A DNA stretch of 35,212 bases. Origin: an archaeon. Lineage in GTDB: Archaea; Nanobdellota; Nanobdellia; Woesearchaeales; GW2011-AR4. The DNA lies in the NCBI GenBank assembly GCA_002688925.1, contig NZEC01000016.1:1-35212 (forward strand), in the 5' to 3' direction. The position numbers were made by a program, and so were the translations under genes. Below are positions 1 to 8,652 of this stretch, piece by piece. Position 1 is the stretch's first letter; every line of letters begins with the position of its first letter. The notes below the pieces were generated by a model. It saw only the letters and a list, made by a program, of their open reading frames with translations, did not search any database and was not told the DNA's origin.

Positions 1-164
1 AGAAATGCTGAAATAGAAAATTTAGGGCTGCTTTTAACTATAGTTGAAGATGCTTTTATCTTTTTTGTTCTTAGATTTTTTTTTGTTTTATTTTTATTGC
101 TATCAAGAAAATTTTTAGTTATCAATTCCATCAATGTATCTTTAATATTGTCCAAAATAGCCAC
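1..164 (-). CDS. Partial unknown ORF cut by the window edge
   Basis: A minus-strand frame opens at a GTG and stays open to base 1. It reads about 54 residues starting MAILDNIKDTLMELI and then becomes rich in Lys, Ser and Asn. A TTG nine bases further in lies about six bases after a GGGGTG and could be the true start. A TATA-like TTTATAAT near 208-218 would place transcription initiation close to 186, just ahead of the frame. I do not recognise the protein and the rest is outside the window. Composition is AT-driven, so a chance open frame cannot be excluded. Confidence 0.4.
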   Translation of the reverse strand, partial: MAILDNIKDTLMELITKNFLDSNKNKTKKNLRTKKIKASSTIVKSSPKFSISAF

Positions 165-175
165 CCCTAGTTTTG

Positions 176-192
176 TTGGATATAATATCCAA
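176..192. promoter_or_regulatory. 17-bp palindrome, possible operator
   Basis: TTGGATATAATATCCAA has two perfect 8-base arms around one central base. It lies over the expected transcription start of the edge ORF and 12 bases before its first possible start codon, between that ORF and the wHTH regulator gene. The position suits a repressor site. Which protein would bind is unknown; the adjacent wHTH protein is one candidate. Confidence 0.4.
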
Positions 193-248
193 TAGAATAC
201 CTAGCTATTATAAATACTTTTCTATGCTTAAGGATATAATTCCACTAT

Positions 249-824
249 CTAGAATTTCTGCATAATCTCTTTTAAGCCGTTATTTAGCTCAACTGCAATT
301 GCTAAGGCACCATGCTCAGCTAATTTGTAAGAGTCTGCATAAGCCACTACCACAATATCATTTTTATTTAAATCAAATTTATTTTCAATATCCTTAAAAT
401 CCTGTTCCTCGTCAAAGTCAGAAACCTTGAGTTTTCCATCATAATTAAGGATTAATGCACCATCTGCACCGTTTTTTACTGCAACATCCCTCAACACAAT
501 GTGGGATTTGCTTATTATTTTAGGATTTCTTATATCTGCAGCTATCTTTTTTTTATCAGGAAAAACACCAGCTAAATCAATTTCTTTTATATCAATTTTG
601 CTTCTTATTTTTTTGACAATATTATTGCCTTTTTGACTTAAGTAATGCCCTTTTTTATTGGATTCAAGAAAATTATTTTTCTTTAATATGTCCAATATGC
701 TTCTTATTGTGCCTTCTCCAAGATTTAGTGTTTCTGAAAGCTCTGAGCGGCTTACTGGCTTTTCTATTCTCAATAAGCATCTTAACACATCAATTTTTGT
801 GAAGTTTGCTAAATTTCCAACCAT
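249..824 (-). CDS. Winged-helix regulator with C-terminal sensor-like domain (DUF4443-like)
   Basis: Predicted archaeal transcription regulator of 191 residues. Residues about 5-65 form a winged helix (LLRIEKPVSRSELSETLNLG, then SIL DILKKNNFLE and a wing ending in KGHYLSQKG). The C-terminal half (DGALILNYDGKL, NDIVVVAYADS, AEHGALAIAVEL) looks like a compact alpha/beta sensor domain, and the order fits the archaeal DUF4443 group, which I name from memory. I start at the internal ATG at 824 because a CTTAAATATAC box lies about 25 bases upstream; the track's 22 extra residues are upstream DNA. It is divergent from the methyltransferase gene. Ligand and targets cannot be read from sequence. Confidence 0.7.
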   Translation of the reverse strand: MVGNLANFTKIDVLRCLLRIEKPVSRSELSETLNLGEGTIRSILDILKKNNFLESNKKGHYLSQKGNNIVKKIRSKIDIKEIDLAGVFPDKKKIAADIRNPKIISKSHIVLRDVAVKNGADGALILNYDGKLKVSDFDEEQDFKDIENKFDLNKNDIVVVAYADSYKLAEHGALAIAVELNNGLKEIMQKF

Positions 825-914
825 ATCAAGGATTAAATCAAAAGTATATTTAAGTTTTATTATTAGGACTTTAGAAAGTAAAAACAACAAAATATAAAAA
901 CCATCTCTTTCTTA

Positions 915-1457
915 ATGAAATTAATGAAGCCAGAAGTATTTAGACAAATAAAAGAGCAGTATGATAATTTCTACAGGGGGTTATTGAGAAATGGCAAATT
1001 GCCTTTTGGGTCAACAGGAGATGGCTTTTGGGGAAGTGTAGTTGCAGATGAAGTCTATGAAGCATTTAAGAAGATAAATCTGCACAAGCACAAGACTTTC
1101 GTTGATTTAGGCAGCGGAGATGGCAAAGCAGTTTTGATTGCATCATTATTCTGCAAAAGGGCAGTAGGCATTGAAATGGACAATGAACTGTTTAACAAAT
1201 CTCAGGAGATGCAGGAAAAGCTAAATATTTCAAATGCCTTGTTCTATAATAATGATTTTAATGAGCACTCAGTTACTGGCTATGATGTTGTCTTTCTTTA
1301 TCCTGATGAGCCAATGCACAGAGGAATGGAAAAAAAGCTGCTTAGTGAGCTTACTGGAAAATTAGTGCATTACGGGCATCATTTCCATCCTGATCATCTT
1401 TCTAAAGAAGATAGTTTTAATGTGAATGGGACAATGGTTAGTGTCTATACTAGATAA
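915..1457 (+). CDS. Class I SAM-dependent methyltransferase
   Basis: 180-residue Rossmann-fold methyltransferase. Motif I is FVDLGSGDGK (about residues 62-71), followed by the acidic end of strand 2 in AVGIEMD and a motif IV-like region YDVVFLYPDEP. The DLGSGDGK version and the short size resemble small archaeal methyltransferases distantly related to the Dot1-like group. The substrate is not evident, and the motif IV segment lacks the NPPY/F signature of base N-methylases. An AAATATAAAAACC box just upstream suggests a leaderless transcript. Its 3' end overlaps the convergent DUF483 gene by 8 bases. Confidence 0.75.
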   Translation: MKLMKPEVFRQIKEQYDNFYRGLLRNGKLPFGSTGDGFWGSVVADEVYEAFKKINLHKHKTFVDLGSGDGKAVLIASLFCKRAVGIEMDNELFNKSQEMQEKLNISNALFYNNDFNEHSVTGYDVVFLYPDEPMHRGMEKKLLSELTGKLVHYGHHFHPDHLSKEDSFNVNGTMVSVYTR

Positions 1458-2292
1458 AAACCACCATCCCAATATCTTTCAAAACCTTATCCATTACCTT
1501 AACTTCATTCTTGCTTATTATTTCAATTGTTTTTTTATTATTCAATAACTCAAATAATTCATTTTTGCTTGTGGATATTACGTTTTTGTATTCTAAAATA
1601 TCATCATTTATTTTATAGTCCTGAAACATGAAGATTCCATCATTCTCTGTATATAATACCGGGCATTTTAGCATTTTTTCGAATTTGTTTGCCAGTTCAT
1701 TAGAACGTTTTTTTATGCATTCTAAATTAGATTTAGCAATTTTTATTGAATCTTTGCAGCTGAAATTATGCGGAAAATGGCTTAATAATGTTATATCAAA
1801 GTATCTTACTGCGTAATTTGCATAGAAAGGAAATTTAAATCCTTCTGAATCTTTTAAAGCAGGCAAAATATAATCGTTCTGTATTTTTTGCTGTTTTTCT
1901 TTGTTTTTTATGAAAAAATCAATGCAGCAGTTGGGGTAATTAAGAATCTCTCCTACTGTTTTGTCATCATTGTTATGCTCTGCTATTTTCAATAATCTTG
2001 CTGTGTTTTGGTTTTTTGAGATGTAGATATGATAAAGGCCTGAATGTGGATGATTTAAGTCCACTTTTTTTACTAAGTTTGAAAATCCTCCTTTCTCATT
2101 GTCTGTTATTTTTATTACTTTGAAATCTGATACTTGCAGATGTAAACGCTTACTATTGCAAAATTCCTTTATTTTTTTTAATTCTATTTCGTTTGCATCC
2201 AGCCTTACTGCTTTTTTGAGGTCATTTAACAGATAAAGAATTTCCAGGGATCTTGTGTAATTGCTGAATATTTCCAGTAATTTGTTGAGCAT
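1450..2292 (-). CDS. DUF483 family archaeal protein
   Basis: 280-residue soluble protein whose most telling part is GEILNYPNCCIDFFIKNKE, matching the Cys-pair and following aromatic residues of the archaeal DUF483 family (recalled, not searched). The paired cysteines suggest metal binding or a redox role, but no activity is established from sequence. The start at ATG 2292 (MLNKLLEIF) is preferred over the track start because a TTTATTTAAATC box lies 20-30 bases upstream, consistent with leaderless expression. It converges on the methyltransferase gene and overlaps its stop. Function is unknown. Confidence 0.65.
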   Translation of the reverse strand: MLNKLLEIFSNYTRSLEILYLLNDLKKAVRLDANEIELKKIKEFCNSKRLHLQVSDFKVIKITDNEKGGFSNLVKKVDLNHPHSGLYHIYISKNQNTARLLKIAEHNNDDKTVGEILNYPNCCIDFFIKNKEKQQKIQNDYILPALKDSEGFKFPFYANYAVRYFDITLLSHFPHNFSCKDSIKIAKSNLECIKKRSNELANKFEKMLKCPVLYTENDGIFMFQDYKINDDILEYKNVISTSKNELFELLNNKKTIEIISKNEVKVMDKVLKDIGMVVFI

Positions 2293-2396
2293 AGAACAGA
2301 ATAAAAAAGATTTAAATAAAATAGTTTCTGTTTTACACTTTATCATTTAAAAATAGTCATAAATGTTTATAAAATAATTAAGATAGGTATAATTAA

Positions 2397-3197
2397 ATGA
2401 AGTTTGATATGCCAAAAAAAGAGCATCCTAATCTGGAGAAGTATGATAGGAGTGATGTAGATACATCCTACAGGTTTGCCAATACCATATATAAGGAAAT
2501 GGGGAGCCTGATAAAGGCAGTTGTGATATTTGGATCGAGCGCAAGGAAAAAAACAACAGCAAAGAGCGATATAGACATTATGGTTGTTATTGATGACCTG
2601 TCAATAAGCATGAATTCTGAGGTTGTTGAAGCGTACAGGGTTATTGTCAACAAGGCTGTTGTAAAAGTTTCCACAAGGCTGCACGTAACAACATTAAGAT
2701 TTACTACATTCTGGGATTACATGAGGAATGGCGACCCAATCGGGATTAATATTCTAAGGGATGGGGTTGCTTTGATAGATTCAGGGTTTTTTGAGCCTTT
2801 GCAGGCCTTATTGAAAAAAGGAAAAGTAAGGCCAACATCTGAAAGCATCTGGACTTATTTTATCAGGGCTCCTAATACACTGCATAACAGCAAATGGCAT
2901 ATTATGCAGGCTACACTGGATTTGTACTGGGCTGTGATAGATTCTGCGCATGCCACTTTGATGAAGCATGGGGAAATTCCTCCAACACCTGAACATGTTG
3001 CTAACTTACTGGAGGATAAGCTTGTAAAGAAAAAGCTGCTTGAGCACAAATATGTGACTATAATGAGGAATTTCTATAATATAATGAAGATGATTACTCA
3101 TAGAGAAATTAAGGAAATAAAAGGCAAGGAGTATGATGAATATTATAGATCGGCTGAGTCTTTTGTCAAAAGGATGAGGGAATTTATTGAAGGGTAG
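2397..3197 (+). CDS. Nucleotidyltransferase-domain protein with C-terminal helical domain
   Basis: 266 residues. The N-terminal domain carries the polymerase-beta superfamily nucleotidyltransferase signature: IFGSSAR (G46-S47) followed by KSDIDIMV with the two metal-binding aspartates D58 and D60. The second half (about 135-266) is mainly helical, with HNSKWHIMQATLDLYWAVIDS resembling a HEPN-like fold often paired with such domains. Related small enzymes act as antitoxins or nucleotidylate proteins or RNA, but this one is larger and has no separate toxin gene next to it. A GTTTATAAAAT box 25-35 bases upstream implies a leaderless mRNA. The target is unknown. Confidence 0.75.
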   Translation: MKFDMPKKEHPNLEKYDRSDVDTSYRFANTIYKEMGSLIKAVVIFGSSARKKTTAKSDIDIMVVIDDLSISMNSEVVEAYRVIVNKAVVKVSTRLHVTTLRFTTFWDYMRNGDPIGINILRDGVALIDSGFFEPLQALLKKGKVRPTSESIWTYFIRAPNTLHNSKWHIMQATLDLYWAVIDSAHATLMKHGEIPPTPEHVANLLEDKLVKKKLLEHKYVTIMRNFYNIMKMITHREIKEIKGKEYDEYYRSAESFVKRMREFIEG

Positions 3198-3218
3198 GGT
3201 TTTGTTCTTAAAGGGATT

Positions 3219-4715
3219 TTATGGAATCTTAGGGGCTTTTAGCTCGAATCCTAGCCTATATCCTGGAGGTAATCCTTCATTTAGATTCTTTTTCCAAAAT
3301 TGATTATAAGATGTGTTTAGCATTAAAAGTCCAGGAAGCAGTTTTCCGCTGTTATATTCTGTTGCTGCTCCGCCTGATAAGGTAAAATAGCTAAAATCTT
3401 TATTTGCATTATAGCCAAATCTTGTCACTAGATTATTGGTGTCTCCGCCGCTTAAGATAGTTGTTACAAATTCTTTTTTTCCTCTTTTTATTATTGCATC
3501 AACTAATTGCTTGGATTCTTGTAGGAATCTTTCATCATCTAATGTAGGGGAGCCTTTCATATATATTGTCTTTGACTTAGTGATTTTATTGATAAAACGC
3601 TCTACTGTTTTAGGTCCCTTACCATAAATATTTATTCTGTCTTTATCCGGATGTTCATGAATCTGCTTGGGTGTCATATAATCAACATTTCCATCTAATT
3701 CGACTTTAAAGTCCTTTGGCATGACAAAACTTTTTGGATAATTCCTAATTAATCCAGCAACCTGATTTACAATCTTAGTCGGCACATTTTTTTTGATAAA
3801 ATCTCTTGGATTTTTTCCAAGATCAATTTTTTTATTATTTATTTTAGTGTAACCCATAACGCTGACAATTCCAAGAGCTCCTGCTGCTAATATATTATCA
3901 ACTAATTTATTTTCTAGTGAATATTCCAAATAATCCATATATCCTGAAATTTTAACTCCGCCAAATAAAATAGAATAAGGATGATGGATATCTTTAATTG
4001 ATTCTTTGTTGGATAAGATTTCTTTTATAGTCAATCTGCCTGCAATATGAAGGTGATTGGGAAATCCAACTATAGAGCCCTGCCATCTATGGCTGGTAGA
4101 AAAAGCATCATTCACAAAATAATCAGCATATTTCCCTAATGTTTCCAGATATGAATCTGGAAGAGTTGCAAATTCATGCGGATCTTGAATTTCAATTATT
4201 TCATCAGACAATTTCCTGATGTTGTCGAGCAGGAATATATCACCATTTTTCATATTCTTGATTGTATCTTCTGTTCCAGTACCATAAAAGTGGCCCCTTT
4301 TAAAGATAATATTTCTTTTAAGTATTTTTTTCAATTCTCTTTTATGCGGCTCTAAACTTATGCAATCGGGTTTTCCTGGAGTCCCTTGATGAGAAATAAC
4401 AATAACTTTTGCCCCATAATCTTCTGAAAGTTCTTTAATTGTTTCAGCAGATGCTGCAATTCTATCTAAACCAGTGAGTTCATATTTACCATCTTTTTTT
4501 TCAGGGGGGCTATTTAAATCTGAGCGGACTATTACTGTTTTGCCGCCAAAAACTCTTTTTCCATATTCTATCCTGTATTGCTTTTTATAGTCTGCATTAT
4601 TTATATTCCTAAAATCTGGCTCAGATAAGAAAATTTCTCTCCAGATAATATCGTCAATCGTAAGGTGATTCAGGCCAAGATTTATGTTTTCAAATGTTTC
4701 AGTTTCTATTACCAT
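3219..4715 (-). CDS. Divergent phosphoglycerate kinase homologue
   Basis: 498 residues from ATG 4715, against about 400-415 for ordinary PGK; roughly 50 residues precede the first PGK motif. PGK landmarks are in order: VIVRSDLNSP, DRI, VISHQGTPG, LLDNIRKL, FVNDAFSTSHRWQGS, ILFGGVKIS, LSGGDTNNLV and LSGGAATEYNSGKLLPG. Known 3-phosphoglycerate ligands are mostly kept (Arg of DRI, His of SHQG, Arg of NIR, Arg of SHR), but the Arg of the usual GRP motif is Thr, the GPxG loop reads KGSPTLDD, and GGGD reads SGGD. The archaeal HQGxPG form argues against recent bacterial transfer. It may be a slow or altered PGK, or a paralogue with another substrate. It stands alone, with an AGGTTTAAAAG box upstream. 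Confidence 0.75.
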   Translation of the reverse strand: MVIETETFENINLGLNHLTIDDIIWREIFLSEPDFRNINNADYKKQYRIEYGKRVFGGKTVIVRSDLNSPPEKKDGKYELTGLDRIAASAETIKELSEDYGAKVIVISHQGTPGKPDCISLEPHKRELKKILKRNIIFKRGHFYGTGTEDTIKNMKNGDIFLLDNIRKLSDEIIEIQDPHEFATLPDSYLETLGKYADYFVNDAFSTSHRWQGSIVGFPNHLHIAGRLTIKEILSNKESIKDIHHPYSILFGGVKISGYMDYLEYSLENKLVDNILAAGALGIVSVMGYTKINNKKIDLGKNPRDFIKKNVPTKIVNQVAGLIRNYPKSFVMPKDFKVELDGNVDYMTPKQIHEHPDKDRINIYGKGPKTVERFINKITKSKTIYMKGSPTLDDERFLQESKQLVDAIIKRGKKEFVTTILSGGDTNNLVTRFGYNANKDFSYFTLSGGAATEYNSGKLLPGLLMLNTSYNQFWKKNLNEGLPPGYRLGFELKAPKIP

Positions 4716-4874
4716 CTTTAACAAGAATAGTAACAAAATCTAACTTTTAAACCTTTCCATTTTGTGCCACTTTATAGTAGAAATAAAATTTTTAATTAGT
4801 ACGATTAAGAGAAAAGTTTAAATATACATCTTGATAACACATATGATAAAAGTTTCATAAAATTTACTATTAAG

Positions 4875-5282
4875 ATGCCTAAAACAATATATCCACCACC
4901 AGATATCAGTTCTTTAATTACAGATAACTTTTCAGAAATTAGTGATCTAAATAAAGAAATAGGAAAAGAAGATCAGATACTAAAACTTCTTAATCAAGCT
5001 AAGCAGGAAATGAAAGATACTTATCAAAAAATGTTATATCCTGAAGGTGCGATAAAGTGGTATAATTTAAAGATAGATGCATTGCATGGGACTTATTTAG
5101 ATTATCATCCTGGAAACGAGATTGGTAGAAGTTCACAAATGCCCTATCAGGGGGCAAAAGTAGAACTTATTTTAAAACTTAGCCTGGAACGATTAAGGTC
5201 TCTTGAAAGTGAAAACGCTGCAAAAGATGCAGCAGAAGACGATTCGCATTTAAAGGCATCTAATGGTCAAGTTAGAAACTAA
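4875..5282 (+). CDS. Unknown small soluble protein
   Basis: 135-residue protein I do not recognise. It is largely helical by composition, with a Lys/Glu-rich N-terminal half, a central segment KWYNLKIDALHGTYLDYH, and an Ala/Glu/Asp-rich tail ending HLKASNGQVRN. There is no signal peptide, membrane segment or metal motif. AAAAGTTTAAATATAC at about 4813-4828 is a plausible TATA region giving a leader of some 30 bases. Neighbours are the PGK-like gene (divergent) and pyrH (same strand, 59 bases later), but the pyrH TATA box lies between them, so it is probably transcribed separately. Confidence 0.55.
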   Translation: MPKTIYPPPDISSLITDNFSEISDLNKEIGKEDQILKLLNQAKQEMKDTYQKMLYPEGAIKWYNLKIDALHGTYLDYHPGNEIGRSSQMPYQGAKVELILKLSLERLRSLESENAAKDAAEDDSHLKASNGQVRN

Positions 5283-5341
5283 ATTTCCTATTCTTATGTT
5301 TTTGCAAACATTTAAATAAAAATATAATACAATGGTTTCTG

Positions 5342-6028
5342 ATGAAAAAGACTATTATAATATCGCTTGGAGGCTCTTTAATAGTGCCGGAAGACGTAGA
5401 TTCTAAGTTCCTAAGGAATTTTAAAAAAATAATTGAAAAATACATTAAAAAAGGATATAAGTTTGTGATTTTCTGCGGCGGTGGAAAGACTGCAAGGAAT
5501 TACCAGAAAGCTGTTTCTGAAATTGTTAAATCTGATAATGTTTCTCTGGATTGGATAGGGATAAAAGCAACAGAAATCAATGCATTGCTGATAAAGACAA
5601 TTTTTTCAAAAAATTCTGAAGATGAGATTATCAAAAATCCCTTAAAGAAAATAAAATTTAGAAATAAAATTTTAATTGCTGCTGGATGGAAGCCAGGATG
5701 TTCAACTGATTATGATGCGGTTTTGCTGGCAAAGAACCTTAAAATAAAAACAATAGTTAATATGAGCAATATAGATTATGTTTATAACAAAGATCCTAGA
5801 AAATATAAGGATGCAAAGAAAATAAAAAATATTGAATGGAAAAAATACAGGAAAATCTCAGGGAATAAATGGAAAGCGGGATTAAACCTGCCTTTTGATC
5901 CTGTTGCTTCAAAAGAGGCTGAAAAATCAAAAGTAAATGTTTTTATTATCGGGAAAAATTTAAGGAATTTTGAGAAGTTATTGAATGGAAGGGATTTTAA
6001 GGGGACTGTAATAAAATGCAAACTATAA
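5342..6028 (+). CDS. pyrH: UMP kinase
   Basis: 228-residue amino-acid-kinase-fold enzyme that phosphorylates UMP to UDP in pyrimidine nucleotide synthesis. It shows the N-terminal IISLGGSLI phosphate-binding loop, FCGGGKTARNY, the UMP-binding segment GIKATEINALL, the GWKPGCSTDYDAVLLA stretch and NMSNIDYVYNKDP. This is the short archaeal form. A CATTTAAATAAAA box about 25 bases upstream suggests leaderless translation. Its last 13 bases overlap the start of ogg2, so the two are probably co-transcribed. The convergent pyrE and pyrC genes downstream serve the same pathway. Confidence 0.92.
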   Translation: MKKTIIISLGGSLIVPEDVDSKFLRNFKKIIEKYIKKGYKFVIFCGGGKTARNYQKAVSEIVKSDNVSLDWIGIKATEINALLIKTIFSKNSEDEIIKNPLKKIKFRNKILIAAGWKPGCSTDYDAVLLAKNLKIKTIVNMSNIDYVYNKDPRKYKDAKKIKNIEWKKYRKISGNKWKAGLNLPFDPVASKEAEKSKVNVFIIGKNLRNFEKLLNGRDFKGTVIKCKL

Positions 6029-6735
6029 AAATATCTGATAGTTCCGGTATAAGGGGCTTAAAAAAAGAGTATAGGCTAAAAAGAGTAAAGATAATTAATA
6101 GGCTTAAGGAATTTGACAGATTCTATAGTGAATCTTGCTCCTGGTTTTTTGAAGACAGGAAGATGGAGTTAAGGGAAGTTGATAAAAGTGATGATGAGAG
6201 GATTTTTGAGGAGCTTTGTTTCTGCATCTTGACTGCCAATGCCAGCGCTGAGATGGGAATGAAGGCTATAGATGCGATAAGGCCTGTTTTAATTAATGGA
6301 AGTGCAGAAGAGATGACTGAAAAACTCAAAGGAATATACCGCTTTAATGTTTTAAGGCCTGCTTATATTGTCCATACAAGAGATTACCTAAATACATTTG
6401 GGTTTAGATTAAAGAAAAAGATAGAGTCTTTTGAGGATATGGAAAAATTAAGGGATTTTTTTGCATTTAATAAAGGGATAAAAGGATTGGGGTATAAGGA
6501 AGCATCTCATTTTCTGAGGAACATTGGATTAAAGGGCTATGCAATATTAGACAAGCATATACTGAATTCTTTGGTTGAATTCAAGGTCATTGATGAGATA
6601 AAAATGCCGATGACTAGGAAAGTTTACAGGGAAATAGAGCAGAAACTTAAATTATTCAGCAATGAAATAGGAATTCCTATGGATGAACTGGATTTGTTGC
6701 TTTGGAGCAGAAGGAATGGGAAGATTATGAAATAG
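6016..6735 (+). CDS. ogg2: 8-oxoguanine DNA glycosylase/AP lyase, Ogg2 type
   Basis: 239-residue helix-hairpin-helix base-excision repair enzyme. The hairpin and catalytic region reads GIKGLGYKEASHFLRNIG, supplying the Schiff-base lysine, followed by the catalytic aspartate in YAILDKHIL. Both the spacing and the N-terminal CILTANASAEMGMKAID segment match the archaeal Ogg2 family (MJ0724-like), which removes oxidised guanine and nicks the abasic site. AGOG is less likely because of the GLGYKEASHFLRN form. It begins inside the 3' end of pyrH. Pairing with pyrH has no obvious functional meaning. Confidence 0.85.
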   Translation: MQTIKISDSSGIRGLKKEYRLKRVKIINRLKEFDRFYSESCSWFFEDRKMELREVDKSDDERIFEELCFCILTANASAEMGMKAIDAIRPVLINGSAEEMTEKLKGIYRFNVLRPAYIVHTRDYLNTFGFRLKKKIESFEDMEKLRDFFAFNKGIKGLGYKEASHFLRNIGLKGYAILDKHILNSLVEFKVIDEIKMPMTRKVYREIEQKLKLFSNEIGIPMDELDLLLWSRRNGKIMK

Positions 6736-6743
6736 GAAAAATA

Positions 6744-7343
6744 CTACTTCTCTTCCAAATAATCAAGAATTTCTTTATGCTTTTCTTCTTCAATTAAATT
6801 ATTTTTTTTCATGTATTCTAATAGCTCTTTTAAGGTTATTAGAGAATGTAATTTGACGTTTTCCTTTGCTAAATTCTCTGAGGCTCCCTGTCCGCGGTCA
6901 AGAACAATGACAGTATCATTTACTATGCCTCCTGAGTGTCTTATGCCGCTAATGAATTTTACTTTTGAATAGCCGTTGGTTGCCATATCGTCAATTAAAA
7001 CAACTTTTTGGTCTTTTTTTAATACTCCTTCAACCATTTCCATCCTGCCGTAGCTTTTTGGCCGTTTTCTTACATAAATCATGGGAATTTTTGACTTTAT
7101 TGAGATTGCTGCTGCCAATGGGATTCCAGCTGTCTCTGCTCCTGCTACAATATCTACTTGAAGTTTCTTTATCAGCTTGCACAGCTCTTCTGTTACAATT
7201 GCCATTGGTTCAGGATAAGAAGGCAATATTCTAAGATCTATATAGATGGGGCTTATTTTTCCTGATGCAAGCTCAAATTTTCCGAACTTTACAACGTTTG
7301 CATCTGCCAATGCTTTTGCTATTTTTTCATTCATTATAATCAA
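6744..7343 (-). CDS. pyrE: Orotate phosphoribosyltransferase
   Basis: 199-residue type I phosphoribosyltransferase that couples orotate with PRPP to give OMP. The PRPP-binding stretch is VVLIDDMATNGYSKVKF, with the acidic pair kept but the usual TTG changed to TNG. The OPRT-specific loop KRPKSYGRMEMVEG provides the mobile-loop Lys residues, and GAETAGIPLAAAIS is the first conserved loop. It follows pyrC on the minus strand with a 17-base overlap, so the two are translationally coupled. The TNG variant makes hypoxanthine/xanthine-type or other PRT activity a remote alternative, but the operon context favours OPRT. Confidence 0.88.
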   Translation of the reverse strand: MIIMNEKIAKALADANVVKFGKFELASGKISPIYIDLRILPSYPEPMAIVTEELCKLIKKLQVDIVAGAETAGIPLAAAISIKSKIPMIYVRKRPKSYGRMEMVEGVLKKDQKVVLIDDMATNGYSKVKFISGIRHSGGIVNDTVIVLDRGQGASENLAKENVKLHSLITLKELLEYMKKNNLIEEEKHKEILDYLEEK

Positions 7344-8523
7344 CTTCTTTTGCTGCTATCTTATTAATTTTTCCATTTTCAAAGACAATGTTTCCATTAA
7401 CTATTGTAGTTACAGGCCAACCTTTGAGATTCCAAGTATTATAAGGGGACCATTTGCATTTTGTGAATAATTCATCGTTTTTTACTTCTTTTTCCAAGTT
7501 TAAATCTATAATTGTCAAATCTGCATCATAGCCTTCTTTAATAAGGCCTTTATTTTTTATCTTGAAAATTTTTGCAGGGTTTTCACAGCATAATTGGGTT
7601 ATTTTTTTTAATGTTATTTTGTTTTGCTGCATTGCATTTAATAATAAAGGAAGTAAAGTTTCACATCCCGGAACACCAAAGGGATAATTTATTTCCAGTT
7701 TTTCTTCTTTTAGGTGAGGAGCATGATCTGTTGCAATTGTGTCTATAGTTCCATCTGAAATTGCTTTCCATAAGGCATCCTGGTCTTCTTTTGTTTTTAA
7801 TCCTGGCTTCATCTCTGCAAAGCTTTGCAGCTCATTCAGGTCTTTAGCTGTCAAAAACAAATGATGGGGGGTTACTTCTGCAAAGATTCTGTTGTTTTTT
7901 CCTTTTTTTATATAATCGAGCTCTTCTTTTGAGCTTATGTGGCATAAGTACAATTTATTGTTCGATTGTTTTGTCAATTCTATTGTTTTTTGCACATTCT
8001 CGTTTTCTGCATGGACAGCTACCATCTCGCTGTTTAAGAAGATATTTTTTATTGTATTTTCTTTTTCAAGCATAAGATTTCCGGTTGTGGAATCAAGGTA
8101 AACTTTTACTGAAGCGATATTTTTTGCTTTTTTTATCTCTGCTATATTGTCATCGGTAGATCCAAAGTGAAAGCCATAATTTACAAGGCTTTTTTTTGCA
8201 AGCCTTCTTTTTTCATCAAGCCTTTCAAGATTAGTTGTTGCTGGGATTGTGTTTGGCATGTCTAAGATTGTAGTAATGCCTCCGGCTGCTGCAGCCATGC
8301 TTCCTGTGAGAAAATCCTCTTTTTGGGTCAATCCAGGTTCTCTAAAATGAACATGTGAGTCAATTAAACCGGGGATTATTATTTTGTTTTTTGCATCAAT
8401 AGTTTTATCTGATTTTATTTCATGATTTGTCAGTTTTGTTATCTTGTTTTCCTGAATAAAGATGTTTTTATTGGTTATAACTCCGTTTATGCAGATTTTT
8501 CCGTTTTTTATTAATAATGACAT
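7327..8523 (-). CDS. pyrC: Dihydroorotase
   Basis: 398-residue amidohydrolase converting carbamoyl-aspartate to dihydroorotate. Metal and substrate motifs are complete: HVHFREPG near residue 60, the carboxylated-Lys candidate in ASVKVYLDS, VAVHAENE, LYLCHISS and the C-terminal ATDHAPH signature. The N-terminal beta segment MSLLIKNGKI and C-terminal VNGNIVFENG are standard for class I enzymes. ATG 8523 replaces the track start because the extra 35 residues are AT-rich leader, and AAGTTTATCTTA about 25 bases upstream suggests a leaderless start. It heads a pyrC-pyrE operon placed directly after the ribosomal operon. Confidence 0.92.
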   Translation of the reverse strand: MSLLIKNGKICINGVITNKNIFIQENKITKLTNHEIKSDKTIDAKNKIIIPGLIDSHVHFREPGLTQKEDFLTGSMAAAAGGITTILDMPNTIPATTNLERLDEKRRLAKKSLVNYGFHFGSTDDNIAEIKKAKNIASVKVYLDSTTGNLMLEKENTIKNIFLNSEMVAVHAENENVQKTIELTKQSNNKLYLCHISSKEELDYIKKGKNNRIFAEVTPHHLFLTAKDLNELQSFAEMKPGLKTKEDQDALWKAISDGTIDTIATDHAPHLKEEKLEINYPFGVPGCETLLPLLLNAMQQNKITLKKITQLCCENPAKIFKIKNKGLIKEGYDADLTIIDLNLEKEVKNDELFTKCKWSPYNTWNLKGWPVTTIVNGNIVFENGKINKIAAKEVDYNE

Positions 8524-8619
8524 TTTGGATTGTTTTTTATTGTGATTAAGATAAACTTTGGGTTTATTAAGTTTTTGTGTAATTAAAAGGTTTTTTAGAT
8601 TAGAAATAATAATTAACTC

Positions 8620-8645
8620 AAAAACCAAAAACCAAAAGAAAAAAT
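8620..8645 (-). terminator. T-rich terminator after rps9
   Basis: Read on the minus strand, the DNA just after the rps9 stop is ATTTTTTCTTTTGG followed by two GGTTTTTG units. Archaeal polymerases terminate at such T tracts without a hairpin. It would separate the ribosomal operon from pyrC, which has its own TATA-like box. Confidence 0.45.
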
Positions 8646-8652
8646 AATTTGT

